Below the pieces are notes generated by a model. The model was not told the origin of the DNA. It saw only the letters and a program-made list of their open reading frames with translations, and ran no database searches. Of a stretch of 24,188 nucleotides of DNA, positions 1 to 8,034 are shown piece after piece (within the stretch, counting starts at the first letter, position 1; each line of letters opens with the position of its first letter). The translations under genes were made by a program, and so were the position numbers. The stretch is from positions 1-24,188 of the forward strand of contig CAYPHY010000060.1 in the NCBI GenBank assembly GCA_964410625.1, written 5' to 3'. The DNA comes from CAYPHY01 sp964410625. GTDB taxonomy: Bacteria > Chloroflexota > Anaerolineae > Promineifilales > Promineifilaceae.

Positions 1-23
1 CCGAAGACTCCGCTCGGAATGAC
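1..23. repeat. End of a dispersed intergenic repeat
   Basis: Positions 8-23 are the exact reverse complement of 24155-24170 at the other end of the window (core gtcattccgagcgg). Repeats of the kind cattcNgagcg are common between genes in Chloroflexota. The element runs off the window edge, so its full length is unknown. Confidence 0.6.
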
Positions 24-62
24 GTGGCGCTCACTTTTGAACCAATGCACAAATTCACGAAA

Positions 63-97
63 AAAGAAACGGATGAGCGAAATTCATCCGTTTCTTT
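63..97 (-). terminator. Rho-independent terminator of recA
   Basis: A perfect 14-bp stem (63-76 with 84-97) closes a 7-base loop. Read on the minus strand, the second arm runs into six T residues. It lies 48 bases past the recA stop codon, so it is the natural end of the recA transcript. Confidence 0.8.
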
Positions 98-144
98 CCT
101 TATCCGTTGTTGTCTATTTCGGCCTGAGTGAAGAGATTGATTGA

Positions 145-1227
145 TTAGAACTCTTCTTCTAACGCATGGCCGTTGACCATCTCATCCGTATCAACCCCAT
201 CAACCACCGCCATTGCTGCCAGCGGGAGTTGCGACTGGTTGCGAATCAATCCCTGAATCTCATCCAGGAGGGACGGATTTTCGGCCAGAAATACCTTGGC
301 ATTCTCGCGTCCCTGGCCGAGCAGGGTGTCACCATAGCGGAAGTATGCCCCGCGCTTGTCCACAATATCGTGGGTTACGGCCAGATCGAGAACATCACCC
401 GTCTTTGAAATGCCCTCATTGTACATGATGTCAAATTCACATTCGGTGAAGGGTGGGGCGACCTTGTTTTTCTTCACCTTGACCCGTGTGCGATTGCCAA
501 CCACATCCGTGCCGGACTTGATGGACTGGATGCGGCGAATGTCGAGGCGGATAGAGGCGTAGAACTTGAGCGCGTTACCACCGGGGGTCGTTTCCGGGTT
601 GCCGAACATGACGCCGATCTTCTCGCGAAGCTGGTTGGTGAAGATGACGACGGTGTTGGTCTGCTTGATCGATCCCGACATCTTGCGCAACGCCTGGGAC
701 ATCAGGCGGGCTTGCAAGCCCATGTGGCTGTCGCCCATCTCCCCTTCGATTTCGGCGCGGGGGACGAGTGCGGCCACCGAGTCAACGACGACGACATCCA
801 TTGTGCCGGAGCGCACCAGGGCGTCGGCGATTTCCAGCGCCTGTTCACCGGTGTCGGGCTGGGAGATGTAGAGGCTGTTGACATCCACGCCACAGCGAGC
901 GGCGTAGGTGGCATCGAGGGCGTGTTCCATATCAATGTAGGCACAGACGCCGCCACGCTTTTGCGCTTCGGCGACGATGTGCTGGCAGAGCGTGGTCTTG
1001 CCGGAGGATTCGGGGCCGTAGATTTCAACGACACGGCCGCGCGGCACGCCGCCAATTCCGAGGGCAATGTCGAGCGAGAGCGAACCGGTGGGGATGGAGT
1101 CCACATGCATGTGCAGCGCTTCGCCGAGGCGCATGATCGTCCCTTCGCCAAACCGTTTCGTTAATGAGTCCAATGTTTTTTCCAGCGTGGCAGAACGGCC
1201 GTCCACGCTTCCATTTGATCGAGCCAT
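145..1227 (-). CDS. recA: Recombinase RecA
   Basis: RecA is the ATP-dependent strand-exchange protein of homologous recombination and the co-protease that makes LexA cleave itself in the SOS response. The 360 residues are the usual length. Walker A is GPESSGKT at residues 71-78, Walker B is the DVVVVDS stretch near 144-150, and the DNA-binding loop region carries the conserved FTNQLREKIGVMFGNPETTPGG block. The C-terminus is acidic (LEEEF), as is usual. The ATG at 1227 has AGGAG at 1240-1244, a rather long spacing of 12 bases. The gene is monocistronic, with its own promoter and terminator, and its upstream region carries SOS-box-like sites, so DNA-damage induction is likely. Confidence 0.98.
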   Translation of the reverse strand: MARSNGSVDGRSATLEKTLDSLTKRFGEGTIMRLGEALHMHVDSIPTGSLSLDIALGIGGVPRGRVVEIYGPESSGKTTLCQHIVAEAQKRGGVCAYIDMEHALDATYAARCGVDVNSLYISQPDTGEQALEIADALVRSGTMDVVVVDSVAALVPRAEIEGEMGDSHMGLQARLMSQALRKMSGSIKQTNTVVIFTNQLREKIGVMFGNPETTPGGNALKFYASIRLDIRRIQSIKSGTDVVGNRTRVKVKKNKVAPPFTECEFDIMYNEGISKTGDVLDLAVTHDIVDKRGAYFRYGDTLLGQGRENAKVFLAENPSLLDEIQGLIRNQSQLPLAAMAVVDGVDTDEMVNGHALEEEF

Positions 1228-1302
1228 GGTATGCTTATACTCCTGGTGTTATGGGATGTTGCTAACTGGACAGCGGCTCCACTACTTGCTGCCACAAAGA
1301 GA

Positions 1303-1331
1303 AGTGTAGCACAAATGTTCGTACCGGTCAA
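1303..1331 (-). promoter_or_regulatory. recA promoter (-35 TTGACC, -10 TACACT)
   Basis: On the minus strand TTGACC (1331-1326) and TACACT (1308-1303) are separated by exactly 17 bases. Transcription would start near 1296, giving a leader of about 70 bases. The spacer contains CGAACATTTGTGC, a near match to the Gram-positive SOS box CGAAC-N4-GTTC. Confidence 0.7.
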
Positions 1332-1349
1332 TACCGAAGTTGTGAAATT

Positions 1350-1361
1350 GAACGGATGTTC
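1350..1361. promoter_or_regulatory. Candidate LexA (SOS) box upstream of recA
   Basis: GAACGGATGTTC is a perfect GAAC-N4-GTTC palindrome, extended by a further TT/AA pair (1348-1363). It lies just upstream of the recA -35 hexamer. The form matches the LexA/DinR box known from Firmicutes and Actinobacteria; its use in this organism is inferred. Confidence 0.6.
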
Positions 1362-1411
1362 AAATTTGTTTTGGTGGCTGATGGAAAGTTCTGTTTGGGG
1401 TGTTCAAAATA

Positions 1412-1501
1412 AACCACGGATAGCTACGGATCAGACAGATAAACACGGATTCTGCACTTGAAATCCGTGAAAATCTGTTAAATCCGTAGCTATCCGTGGT
1501 T
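1412..1501. repeat. Palindromic intergenic repeat (atccgt family)
   Basis: The outer arms (1412-1431 and 1482-1501) are perfect 20-bp inverted repeats. Inside them a second pair (cacggatt at 1444-1451, aatccgtg at 1462-1469) and a third (acagat at 1435-1440, atctgt at 1473-1478) extend one long nested hairpin. It sits 10 bases past the murJ stop codon, between murJ and the recA promoter, and could end the murJ transcript. There is no transposase. A related hairpin occurs at 23093-23204. Confidence 0.75.
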
Positions 1502-1511
1502 GACCTCGAAA

Positions 1512-3041
1512 TCAGATTGTCCGTTGCCTAATGAGTTGCAAAAATTGTCGGATTTCGCGGCCGCCCAACAACAAAACGACGATCACATACGCCCCACCAC
1601 CGAGGAGGACGCCTGCGGCGAGGGAGAGCAAAACGTTGTCGGAGAGACGTTGAGTGAAGAGCAGGACGAGGGACATCACGGCCGTCGCCGCCAACGTGCG
1701 GCCGAGGCTGCGTGCCAGCCGTGGCCCTTCCAATCCGCCCAGTTCGCGCCAGTTGAGGATGAACAGCACGGTTGACAGGAGGGTGAAACCGATGGTCGTG
1801 GCCAGGGCAAGACCGGCGATGCTCAGGCTGTCAACGGTCAGATAGGCAAGGCCAACGGTGACGACCAGCCAACCGGCATAGGCAAACATCGGGGTCAGGG
1901 TGTTGTGCCGGGCGTAGAAGAGCCGGGCGACAATTTCCAGCGTGGCTTCGCTGACAATGCGCACGCTGAATGCCAGCAAGACGGTGTAGACAAGCTGGGT
2001 AGAGGCGGTGCTGAAGGCGCCCCCTTCGAGCAGCAGGGCGATCACCTGGCGGCCGAGAACGGCCATGCCAACGGCCGCGGGAATGGTCAGCGACCAGATG
2101 ATGCCCAGGGCGTTGGCGGCCGTGCGTTTGAGTCCCTCCATGTCTCCGGCGTTATATAGTTCAGCCATAGTGGGAAAGACAACCAGGGCGATGGCCGTGC
2201 CAAAGAGCGTTTCCGGCAGTTGCATCAGCGAGTAGGCGTAAAAATAGGCCGAGGTCGCGCCGGTAGCCAGGCCGGAGGCGAGGCGAATGACAAAGAGATC
2301 AACGACCTGGGTGACGCCCAGCGTGACGATGCGCGGCCCCATCAGCCGCACGACTTCACGAATACCCCGCAAACGCAGGGCGAGAACGGGCATATAGCGA
2401 TAACGGTAGCGAATGAGCGCCGGAATCTGGATGGCAATGTGCAGAATGCTGCCGACGACCGTCCCCCAGGCCAGCCCGAAGATGCCCATCGAGGGGACAA
2501 AGAGGAACAGCCCCACGATGTAGCCAATGTCGAGCGCAATGGGGGCCAGGGCGGGCAGGGTGAAGTGTTGGTGGGAGTTGAGGATGCTGCTCAGCACGCC
2601 GCTAATGCCGAAGAGGACGGTTTGCAGCAGGATGATGCGCATAATTTGCGCGGTCATTAATTGCAGCTCAGGGGAGAAGTCAGGCACGAGGATGTTTTCA
2701 GTCAGCCAGGGAGCGAGGATTGCGCCGACAAGGCACAAGGAGCCGAGCAGGATGATGACCAGGTTGAGGACGGTGTTGGCCAGCCGCGTGCTGACCTCAC
2801 GCACTTCACGCCCTAAATAGTCGGTATAGACGGGGATGAAGGCGGCCGCCAACGAGCCACCGGCGATGACGATAAAAAAGACTTCCGGGAGTTGGTTGGC
2901 GGCCGTGAAGGCGTCAAACGCCGCGCTCGTGCCAAATGCCTGTCCAACCAGCCTGGTGCGCAGCAAGCCGGTCAGCTTGCCCAGCGCAAAGGCGATGATA
3001 ACGATGATCGATGATTGAAATAAATGCCTGGCTCGCTGCAT
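1512..3041 (-). CDS. murJ: Lipid II flippase MurJ (MviN family)
   Basis: MurJ moves the peptidoglycan precursor lipid II across the cytoplasmic membrane. The 509 residues, almost wholly made of hydrophobic helices (about 14), fit the MATE-like MurJ/MviN fold. The N-terminal block with GLLRTRLVGQAFG and AFDAFTAANQLPE..F is the family hallmark, as are the later MLPETLF-like stretch (LMQLPETLFGTAIALVVFP) and the L..GGAF region. The start ATG at 3041 has only a weak GAG upstream. The presence of MurJ indicates a peptidoglycan-making cell, which not every Chloroflexota lineage is. It is separated from recA by a palindromic repeat and is probably transcribed separately. Confidence 0.95.
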   Translation of the reverse strand: MQRARHLFQSSIIVIIAFALGKLTGLLRTRLVGQAFGTSAAFDAFTAANQLPEVFFIVIAGGSLAAAFIPVYTDYLGREVREVSTRLANTVLNLVIILLGSLCLVGAILAPWLTENILVPDFSPELQLMTAQIMRIILLQTVLFGISGVLSSILNSHQHFTLPALAPIALDIGYIVGLFLFVPSMGIFGLAWGTVVGSILHIAIQIPALIRYRYRYMPVLALRLRGIREVVRLMGPRIVTLGVTQVVDLFVIRLASGLATGATSAYFYAYSLMQLPETLFGTAIALVVFPTMAELYNAGDMEGLKRTAANALGIIWSLTIPAAVGMAVLGRQVIALLLEGGAFSTASTQLVYTVLLAFSVRIVSEATLEIVARLFYARHNTLTPMFAYAGWLVVTVGLAYLTVDSLSIAGLALATTIGFTLLSTVLFILNWRELGGLEGPRLARSLGRTLAATAVMSLVLLFTQRLSDNVLLSLAAGVLLGGGAYVIVVLLLGGREIRQFLQLIRQRTI

Positions 3042-3060
3042 ATGTTACTCTTTTACACAA

Positions 3061-3173
3061 GTACAGCGATTTTCCCAAATCGCTGCTGCGGCCGTCGGTT
3101 GAGAGGAGCCGCGATTTAGGAAAATCGCGCTACGTTTTCAGGAGAGCGGCGATTTAGGAAAATCGCGTTACTT
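3061..3173. repeat. Three copies of a short palindromic repeat
   Basis: A 23-base unit beginning gcgatttaggaaaatcgcg occurs at 3111-3133 and 3149-3171. An inverted, slightly diverged copy lies at 3061-3084. Each unit is itself a palindrome (gcgattt / aaatcgc), so all three can fold as small hairpins. They fill the gap between the divergent murJ and 3223 genes. Confidence 0.75.
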
Positions 3174-3184
3174 TACTCCTTCGA

Positions 3185-3214
3185 TAGTCAAATAGCCCAC
3201 ATAGCGGCTATAAT
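3185..3214 (+). promoter_or_regulatory. Promoter with perfect -10 TATAAT, near-leaderless
   Basis: TATAAT at 3209-3214 follows a weak -35 (TAGTCA at 3185-3190, 4 of 6) with an 18-base spacer. The expected start site (about 3221) is only two or three bases before the ATG at 3223, so the mRNA would have almost no leader. Confidence 0.55.
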
Positions 3215-3222
3215 CAGCGTAG

Positions 3223-3759
3223 ATGTTACCAATAATCAGAGATGTCCATTTTGAACAGAACCCGGAACGGCTGAAAGTCGTCATGCCGGTCAAGCGCCAG
3301 ACAGGTTTCTTGATCATCTACAACATCTTGTTGCTGGTGTGGATTGCGATGTTGGTGGGCGGTCTGGTGCTGACGGTTCGCACCGCCTTCTCCGGCGAGC
3401 GATACTCCTTTGTCTTTACCGTGTTGCTGCTCATCTTGCTCTATATCCTCTATCGCTTCGGCAAGTTTCTCCGCTGGCAGTGGGGATTTTTCACGGCGAA
3501 CCGCGAAATCCTATTTCTCAATAAGGAACGGCTGATCATTCGTCGCCCCGTTTCTATCTTTGGCCCCACTGACGCTTATGATATGCAGTATGTCAGCCCG
3601 TTTTACACGGCCGAAACGACCGGCAGCCCCGCTTTCAAATATGGGAACCATGAGGTGCTGTTTGGGCAAGCGTTGGCGGAAACGGCCGCCAGCCAACTGG
3701 TCAATGCGTTGAACCGGCTTTACTTTCCCGGTCATGAGGATGAGATGGATGAAGCGTGA
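3223..3759 (+). CDS. Two-helix membrane protein of unknown function
   Basis: I do not recognise this family. The 178 residues begin with a basic, soluble stretch (about 1-28). Two hydrophobic helices follow, near residues 29-50 and 62-79, and then a soluble cytoplasmic-type domain containing RIIRRPVSIFGPTDAYD and ending in an acidic tail. The layout (two helices, then a beta-rich domain starting LFLNKERLIIRR) resembles small PH-like membrane proteins, but this is only a resemblance. The ATG at 3223 is chosen because a perfect -10 box ends 8 bases upstream. No Shine-Dalgarno site is visible, which fits a leaderless message. It converges with the ABC permease gene, 14 bases away. Confidence 0.75.
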   Translation: MLPIIRDVHFEQNPERLKVVMPVKRQTGFLIIYNILLLVWIAMLVGGLVLTVRTAFSGERYSFVFTVLLLILLYILYRFGKFLRWQWGFFTANREILFLNKERLIIRRPVSIFGPTDAYDMQYVSPFYTAETTGSPAFKYGNHEVLFGQALAETAASQLVNALNRLYFPGHEDEMDEA

Positions 3760-3773
3760 GGGCGGCCGTCGCT

Positions 3774-4604
3774 TCATTCCGCAAATTCTAAATCTTTGGT
3801 GGCGAATAGATTGGCCGCCAACAGAAAGAGAATCGTCGCATAGAGCAAGAGAATGGCCGGGGCGAGCGCTTGAATGGGGGTGAAGTAGCCGCTGAAAACG
3901 GCGTCTACCAGGGAACGAAACGGCCAAAAGATGGCATTACTGAGCGTGGTCAGCGACTCTAAGCTGATCCCTTCAAGGTAGAAGGAAGCGTTGTCCACCC
4001 AAACGGCGACATCGGCAAAGCCGATGCGCACCAGAAAATTGCTGAGGCTTGCCAGCCGCTCGGCGAACCAGGAGCCTTCCCCCCCGCCCATTTGCTGGAA
4101 GATGAGCAGCAAGGCGATGAAGCCGAAGATGAAGACGCGGGACCAACCGACCACCACCAGATCGGTGGCGTGGATGGCCAGGGTGACGGCGACGATGTTC
4201 AGCGCCAACCACATCGGCGGTATCTCCAGCATCGCCCGCAGGGGGAGGTCTGGCCCGCTGATCAGCGCCAGTCCGGCGATCATAAGTTGCAAGACGGCCG
4301 TAAACAACAACGAGCAGAGCATCACCGCCGCCAGATATTCAATGCGGCTGGGTAGACGCACCAGGATGGGGTAATTCTCCATCTGATTGGCGCGATCAGC
4401 CGTACTCAATGTGACCAAAAAGGAGGCGGCCAAACCAAATGCGCCGATCAGAATGACGTAATTTTCGATGTCGGGGGTTGCCTGCCCAGGCGGGAAGAAG
4501 ACAGCCCAATAAGCCAGGCTGATGATTACATAGAGGATACCGGCCAGCGAAAAGAGCAGGGACTTAAAAAAGTGGATTGTGAGGATGAAGATTCGTCTTG
4601 TCAC
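3774..4604 (-). CDS. ABC transporter permease subunit
   Basis: This 276-residue protein is almost entirely hydrophobic, with about six membrane helices. It begins with a short basic N-terminus (MTRRIF) and ends with a conserved-looking FATKDLEFAE tail. It overlaps the upstream ATPase gene by 4 bases (ATGA-type coupling at 4601-4604), so the two are translated together and form one transporter. Such ATPase plus ABC-2-like permease pairs usually export lipids, peptides or drugs. Nothing in the sequence or the neighbours names the substrate. Confidence 0.8.
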   Translation of the reverse strand: MTRRIFILTIHFFKSLLFSLAGILYVIISLAYWAVFFPPGQATPDIENYVILIGAFGLAASFLVTLSTADRANQMENYPILVRLPSRIEYLAAVMLCSLLFTAVLQLMIAGLALISGPDLPLRAMLEIPPMWLALNIVAVTLAIHATDLVVVGWSRVFIFGFIALLLIFQQMGGGEGSWFAERLASLSNFLVRIGFADVAVWVDNASFYLEGISLESLTTLSNAIFWPFRSLVDAVFSGYFTPIQALAPAILLLYATILFLLAANLFATKDLEFAE

Positions 4605-5494
4605 CGTGTTGCCTCAGCATAGATTTCGGCCAACGTCGTTCGCTTTTGTTCGACCCGCAAAATGTCGTAGTTCCATTCCAGCAACAAAGCCAATACCTGC
4701 CGCCGCAGATACATCGCCTCGTTCCGCAGCACGATCAGGTCGCCATCTACGACGACATCGGTGTGTAAGGCGTTTAATATCTGGCTACGGCCGTCCAGCG
4801 GGTTGTTGATATGAATCAACACTTGCGGTTGCATCGCCAGTGCCACCTCGACTTTGTTTTGGTAATGGATGCGGCCGCTGTGGAGGATGACCAATCGCGT
4901 GCAGACCTGTGTCACTTCACCTAGTTGGTGGGAACACAGAATGATCGTCTTGCCCCCCTGGTGCAACTCATCGATAAAGCGCGTAATTTCCACCTGGCCA
5001 GCGGGGTCGAGGCCATTGGAAGGCTCGTCGAGCAGCAAGAGGGGGGGATTGCCGATGAGCGCCTGGGCCAGACCCAACCGCTGGCGCATCCCCTTCGACA
5101 GGGTCCTGATGGGTTTGTTCGCCGCCGCCAACAGGTCAACACGCGCCAGGCTCTCTAATACGGCGTTCTCAATATCTTGCTTGGGGATGTTGCACACCCC
5201 GGCGACCATCTCCAGATATTGGCTGACGCGCAGATGGTTGGGAAAGACAAGTCGCTCCGGCTTATAGCCAATGGCAGGCCAGAGCGTGGTTTCCGGTTCG
5301 ACACGGCCGCTGGTTGGAAACAGAATGCCGGCGATGATCTTCAACAAGGTCGTCTTGCCCGCGCCGTTTGGCCCCAATAACCCCAACACTTCGCCGCGTT
5401 CCACGTTCAGCGAGATGTTATCTAGCGCCGTCAGCGTATGGTACTTTTTTGTCAACTGGCTGATTTGTAGGAGACTCACTGCAAACTCATTCAC
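4601..5494 (-). CDS. ABC transporter ATP-binding protein
   Basis: This 297-residue exporter-type ATPase drives the permease encoded next to it. Walker A is GPNGAGKT at 41-48, the signature is LSKGM at 132-136, Walker B with its catalytic Glu is LLLLDEP at 152-158, and the switch His is in CSHQ near 189. About 75 residues after the ATPase core form a C-terminal domain like that of the CcmA/NatA group. The start is taken as GTG at 5494. A second in-frame GTG at 5479 (giving MSLLQISQLTKKY) is equally possible, as neither has a clear ribosome-binding site. The gene has its own promoter at 5555-5582. Confidence 0.92.
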   Translation of the reverse strand: MNEFAVSLLQISQLTKKYHTLTALDNISLNVERGEVLGLLGPNGAGKTTLLKIIAGILFPTSGRVEPETTLWPAIGYKPERLVFPNHLRVSQYLEMVAGVCNIPKQDIENAVLESLARVDLLAAANKPIRTLSKGMRQRLGLAQALIGNPPLLLLDEPSNGLDPAGQVEITRFIDELHQGGKTIILCSHQLGEVTQVCTRLVILHSGRIHYQNKVEVALAMQPQVLIHINNPLDGRSQILNALHTDVVVDGDLIVLRNEAMYLRRQVLALLLEWNYDILRVEQKRTTLAEIYAEATR

Positions 5495-5554
5495 CCAATT
5501 TGTCGGTTAGTATTGCCAGCGGCCGACGATGCGGCCGTCCAGCTTGATCCCCGA

Positions 5555-5582
5555 AGTGTATCACAGGCACGCCAGTTGGCAA
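5555..5582 (-). promoter_or_regulatory. Promoter of the ABC transporter operon
   Basis: On the minus strand TTGCCA (5582-5577, 5 of 6) and TACACT (5560-5555) are 16 bases apart. The -10 with its flank (TACACTTC) is the same as that of the recA promoter. It lies back to back with the secG promoter. Confidence 0.6.
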
Positions 5583-5587
5583 TCCGT

Positions 5588-5616
5588 TCGACGAACGGCC
5601 GCGAGCCTGCTATAAT
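5588..5616 (+). promoter_or_regulatory. Promoter of secG
   Basis: TCGACG (5588-5593, 4 of 6) and a perfect TATAAT (5611-5616) are 17 bases apart. Transcription would start near 5622 and give a leader of about 185 bases that includes the 5684-5736 hairpin. The rest of the 5495-5805 intergenic stretch holds the divergent promoter and that hairpin; I see nothing else in it. Confidence 0.6.
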
Positions 5617-5683
5617 TCCGGGTCGTTTGTACAATTAAATAGGAGTTGTGCATTTGGGCACGAATTAGCGCAAGTTTTGCAAT

Positions 5684-5736
5684 CGAATAACACGAATTTT
5701 GCTCTCTATATTTATTCGTGAAATTCGTGTCATTCG
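5684..5736. repeat. Inverted repeat (cgtgtcattcg family) in the secG leader
   Basis: Positions 5684-5699 and 5721-5736 are inverted repeats of 16 bases with one mismatch. The right arm is the motif attcgtgtcattcg, also seen at 8291-8316 upstream of tatB, so this is another dispersed family in the genome. Confidence 0.6.
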
Positions 5737-5805
5737 TGTCGAAAAAATATCACTGCATAAGTCCTAAGATTAAAACACGCTCTAAAAAGAGACAAGGAAA
5801 CATTC

Positions 5806-6048
5806 ATGAATCTACAGCCACTTAGTCCCTATCTAAACATCGTGGAAATCATCCTCGGCATCGCGCTGACGGCGCTGGTGCTTATCCAGACCAAAGGCTC
5901 AGACCTGGGGGGATTTCTGGGTGGGGTAGATAGTGGTGGTACGGCGCGGACGCGGCGCGGTGTGGAAGCGACGATGCACCGCCTGACAATCCTCACCGCT
6001 ATTCTTTTCTTCATCAATACCTTCTTTGCTTTCCTGGCCGGAGGATAA
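5806..6048 (+). CDS. secG: Preprotein translocase subunit SecG
   Basis: SecG is the small accessory subunit of the SecYEG channel that assists protein translocation across the cytoplasmic membrane. The 80-residue length is typical. It has two hydrophobic helices (about 11-27 and 58-77) joined by the characteristic glycine-rich loop (LIQTKGSDLGGFLGG then GGTARTRRG). AAGGA at 5794-5798 stands 7 bases before the ATG. The substrate-binding protein gene follows after 23 bases, so the two are probably co-transcribed. Confidence 0.9.
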   Translation: MNLQPLSPYLNIVEIILGIALTALVLIQTKGSDLGGFLGGVDSGGTARTRRGVEATMHRLTILTAILFFINTFFAFLAGG

Positions 6049-6071
6049 CGCCAGGCCGCCCTCTCTTTCTT

Positions 6072-7757
6072 ATGCGACCAGACATTCGCTGGCAGTTGTT
6101 GCTGTCGGCCGTCGGGTTTGGGCTGGTGCTGGCCCTGCTCTCATACCAGGTACAATCCTCCGCGCTTTGCGAAGTGCGTGAACCGGCGGCCGGTGGCACA
6201 TTGGTCGAGGGGGTGGTCGGCCGTCCGTTCAGCCTCAACCCATTGCTCAGCGATCCCTATCCGGTTGACCGCGAATTGGTTGACCTGATCTTTGATGGCT
6301 TGTTGCGCTATGATGAAAATGGGGAACTGGCCCCGGCGCTGGCCGAGTCGTGGGCGGTGGCCGAAGATGGCCTCTCCGTGCGCTTCACGCTGGCCGAGGG
6401 GCGATTGTGGCATGATGGGCAGCCGGTGACGTCGGCCGATGTCGCCTATACGTATGGTCTTTTGCAAGATGCGGCCTTCCCTGGCGCGGATAGCTTGAAG
6501 ACCTTGTGGCAGTCGGTGACGATTGTGACGGTGGATGAGCAAACGATTGAGTTTGTTCTCAGCGCCCCTTACTCCCCCTTTCTGGAAGCGACGACACGCG
6601 GCATATTGCCCGCCCATCTGCTGGAAGGGGTGGACGCGGCCGCCCTGGCCGAGGCCGATTTTAACAACGCGCCGGTTGGCACTGGCCCCTGGCGGGTGGA
6701 GCCGGGGCAGAATTGGGAGAGCAGCGGCCGTTTGCGCCTGGTCCCCGACCCCAACCACTGGCGCGAAGGGACGCAGATCAGCGCCCTCGAATTTCGCTTT
6801 TTCCCCGATGAGGGCGCCTTGCTGGAAGCGTTCGCGGCCGGTGACATCCAGGCGATGAACCGTGTCTCGCCGGTACAGATTCCCGCGCTGGCGCAACTCG
6901 ACTCCGCCCGCCTTTTCACCTCGGTTGGCGACCAATACACGACCTTGCTGTTCAACCTGACCGAAAGCGGCGCACCAGCCTTGCAAGACAAGAGTATGCG
7001 CCAGGCATTGGCCTATGGGCTGGACCGGAAAGCGTTGCTGGACCACGTTCTCAGCGGCCAGGGTGTTCTCTTTGAAGGCCCCTATCTGCCCGGCTCCATC
7101 GCCTACAAGGCGGAGCTATTTACCCCATACCCCACCGAGCCGATTACGGCGACGCAACTGCTGGATGCGGCGGGGTGGCCATTGGCGGCCGAGCAACCCA
7201 TCCGCCAACGCGAAGGGATGCCGCTGACCTTGCGCCTGTTGGTCTATGATACGCCCACCAACCGCGCCATTGCCGACAATATGACCGCCCAATGGCAAGC
7301 GTTTGGCATCTCCTTGCAACAGCTCTTGTACTCCGACTGGAATGAGTTCCGCGAGAATCTGGCCGCCCGCGCCTTTGATCTGGCGTTGGTAGACATCACG
7401 CCGCCCGGTGATCCCGACTTGTATGACTTTTGGAGCCAGGAAGCGATGGTGCGCGGGCAGAACTATGCCGGGTGGAACAGTCGCCGCGCCAGCGAAGCGT
7501 TGGAGGCGGCCCGCCAACTCTGGACCTGGGAAGAACGCGCCCCCCATTATGACACCTTCCAAAGTGCCTACAATGCCGACCTGCCCGCCCTGACCCTTTA
7601 CCAGCATGTTGATAGCTATGCGTTGAGCGAGGGGGTGAATCTGGCGGAGATCGGCCGTTTCAGTCGGCCGCGCGAACGTTATGAGACCTTCGCCGACTGG
7701 TTCTTGCTCTATCGGGATGTGACGGTGGCTTGTGCGCCGGAAGACAACAGCGGATAA
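6072..7757 (+). CDS. Family-5 extracellular substrate-binding protein, membrane-anchored
   Basis: This 561-residue protein belongs to the SBP_bac_5 (oligopeptide/dipeptide/nickel-binding) family, which delivers peptides to ABC importers outside the membrane. Conserved family blocks include FSLNPLLSDPYPVDRELVDLIFDGLLRYDENGELAPALAESW near the start, then VRFTLAEGRLWHDGQPVTSADVAYTY and FNNAPVGTGPWRV. Residues 8-24 form one hydrophobic segment. The Cys at about 33 is preceded by SSAL, which is not a proper lipobox, so the protein is probably held by an uncleaved signal anchor. No permease or ATPase genes are near. The next gene is hidden behind the assembly gap. It directly follows secG, an unusual partner. 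The ATG at 6072 lacks a clear ribosome-binding site. Confidence 0.88.
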   Translation: MRPDIRWQLLLSAVGFGLVLALLSYQVQSSALCEVREPAAGGTLVEGVVGRPFSLNPLLSDPYPVDRELVDLIFDGLLRYDENGELAPALAESWAVAEDGLSVRFTLAEGRLWHDGQPVTSADVAYTYGLLQDAAFPGADSLKTLWQSVTIVTVDEQTIEFVLSAPYSPFLEATTRGILPAHLLEGVDAAALAEADFNNAPVGTGPWRVEPGQNWESSGRLRLVPDPNHWREGTQISALEFRFFPDEGALLEAFAAGDIQAMNRVSPVQIPALAQLDSARLFTSVGDQYTTLLFNLTESGAPALQDKSMRQALAYGLDRKALLDHVLSGQGVLFEGPYLPGSIAYKAELFTPYPTEPITATQLLDAAGWPLAAEQPIRQREGMPLTLRLLVYDTPTNRAIADNMTAQWQAFGISLQQLLYSDWNEFRENLAARAFDLALVDITPPGDPDLYDFWSQEAMVRGQNYAGWNSRRASEALEAARQLWTWEERAPHYDTFQSAYNADLPALTLYQHVDSYALSEGVNLAEIGRFSRPRERYETFADWFLLYRDVTVACAPEDNSG

Positions 7758-7771
7758 AGAAACAAACGGAT

Positions 7772-7871
7772 NNNNNNNNNNNNNNNNNNNNNNNNNNNNN
7801 NNNNNNNNNNNNNNNNNNNNNNNNNNNNNNNNNNNNNNNNNNNNNNNNNNNNNNNNNNNNNNNNNNNNNNN
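7772..7871. other. Assembly gap (100 N)
   Basis: Exactly 100 undetermined bases, the conventional size for a scaffold join of unknown length. The true distance between the substrate-binding protein gene and tatA is therefore unknown, and a gene could be missing here. Confidence 0.99.
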
Positions 7872-7929
7872 ACTTTCTTACCAATTGATAACATTTGCCA
7901 CATCAAACTGCCAAATGCCAAGAATCTGC

Positions 7930-8010
7930 TATAATGAACCTGAATCATTTAAGTAGACAGTTAGCCACCTTTAGAGCAGACGACCGCTTCCCGCCAACTG
8001 CCTACTGCTT
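7930..8010 (+). promoter_or_regulatory. Candidate tatA promoter (-10 TATAAT) followed by an inverted repeat
   Basis: A perfect TATAAT lies at 7930-7935 in the context tctgcTATAATg; the base context resembles the -10 sites at 3209 and 5611. No good -35 is visible 16-18 bases upstream. Downstream, 7951-7966 and 7993-8010 are an imperfect inverted repeat of the tandem type cagttggcagtaggcag. Confidence 0.4.
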
Positions 8011-8034
8011 AATTTGACTGAGGAGTAAAACCAA

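Noticed and set aside
1412..1501. Perfect 20-bp inverted ends suggesting an insertion sequence.
   Set aside because: Only 50 bases lie between the arms, there is no transposase, and the interior is also palindromic, so it is a hairpin element.
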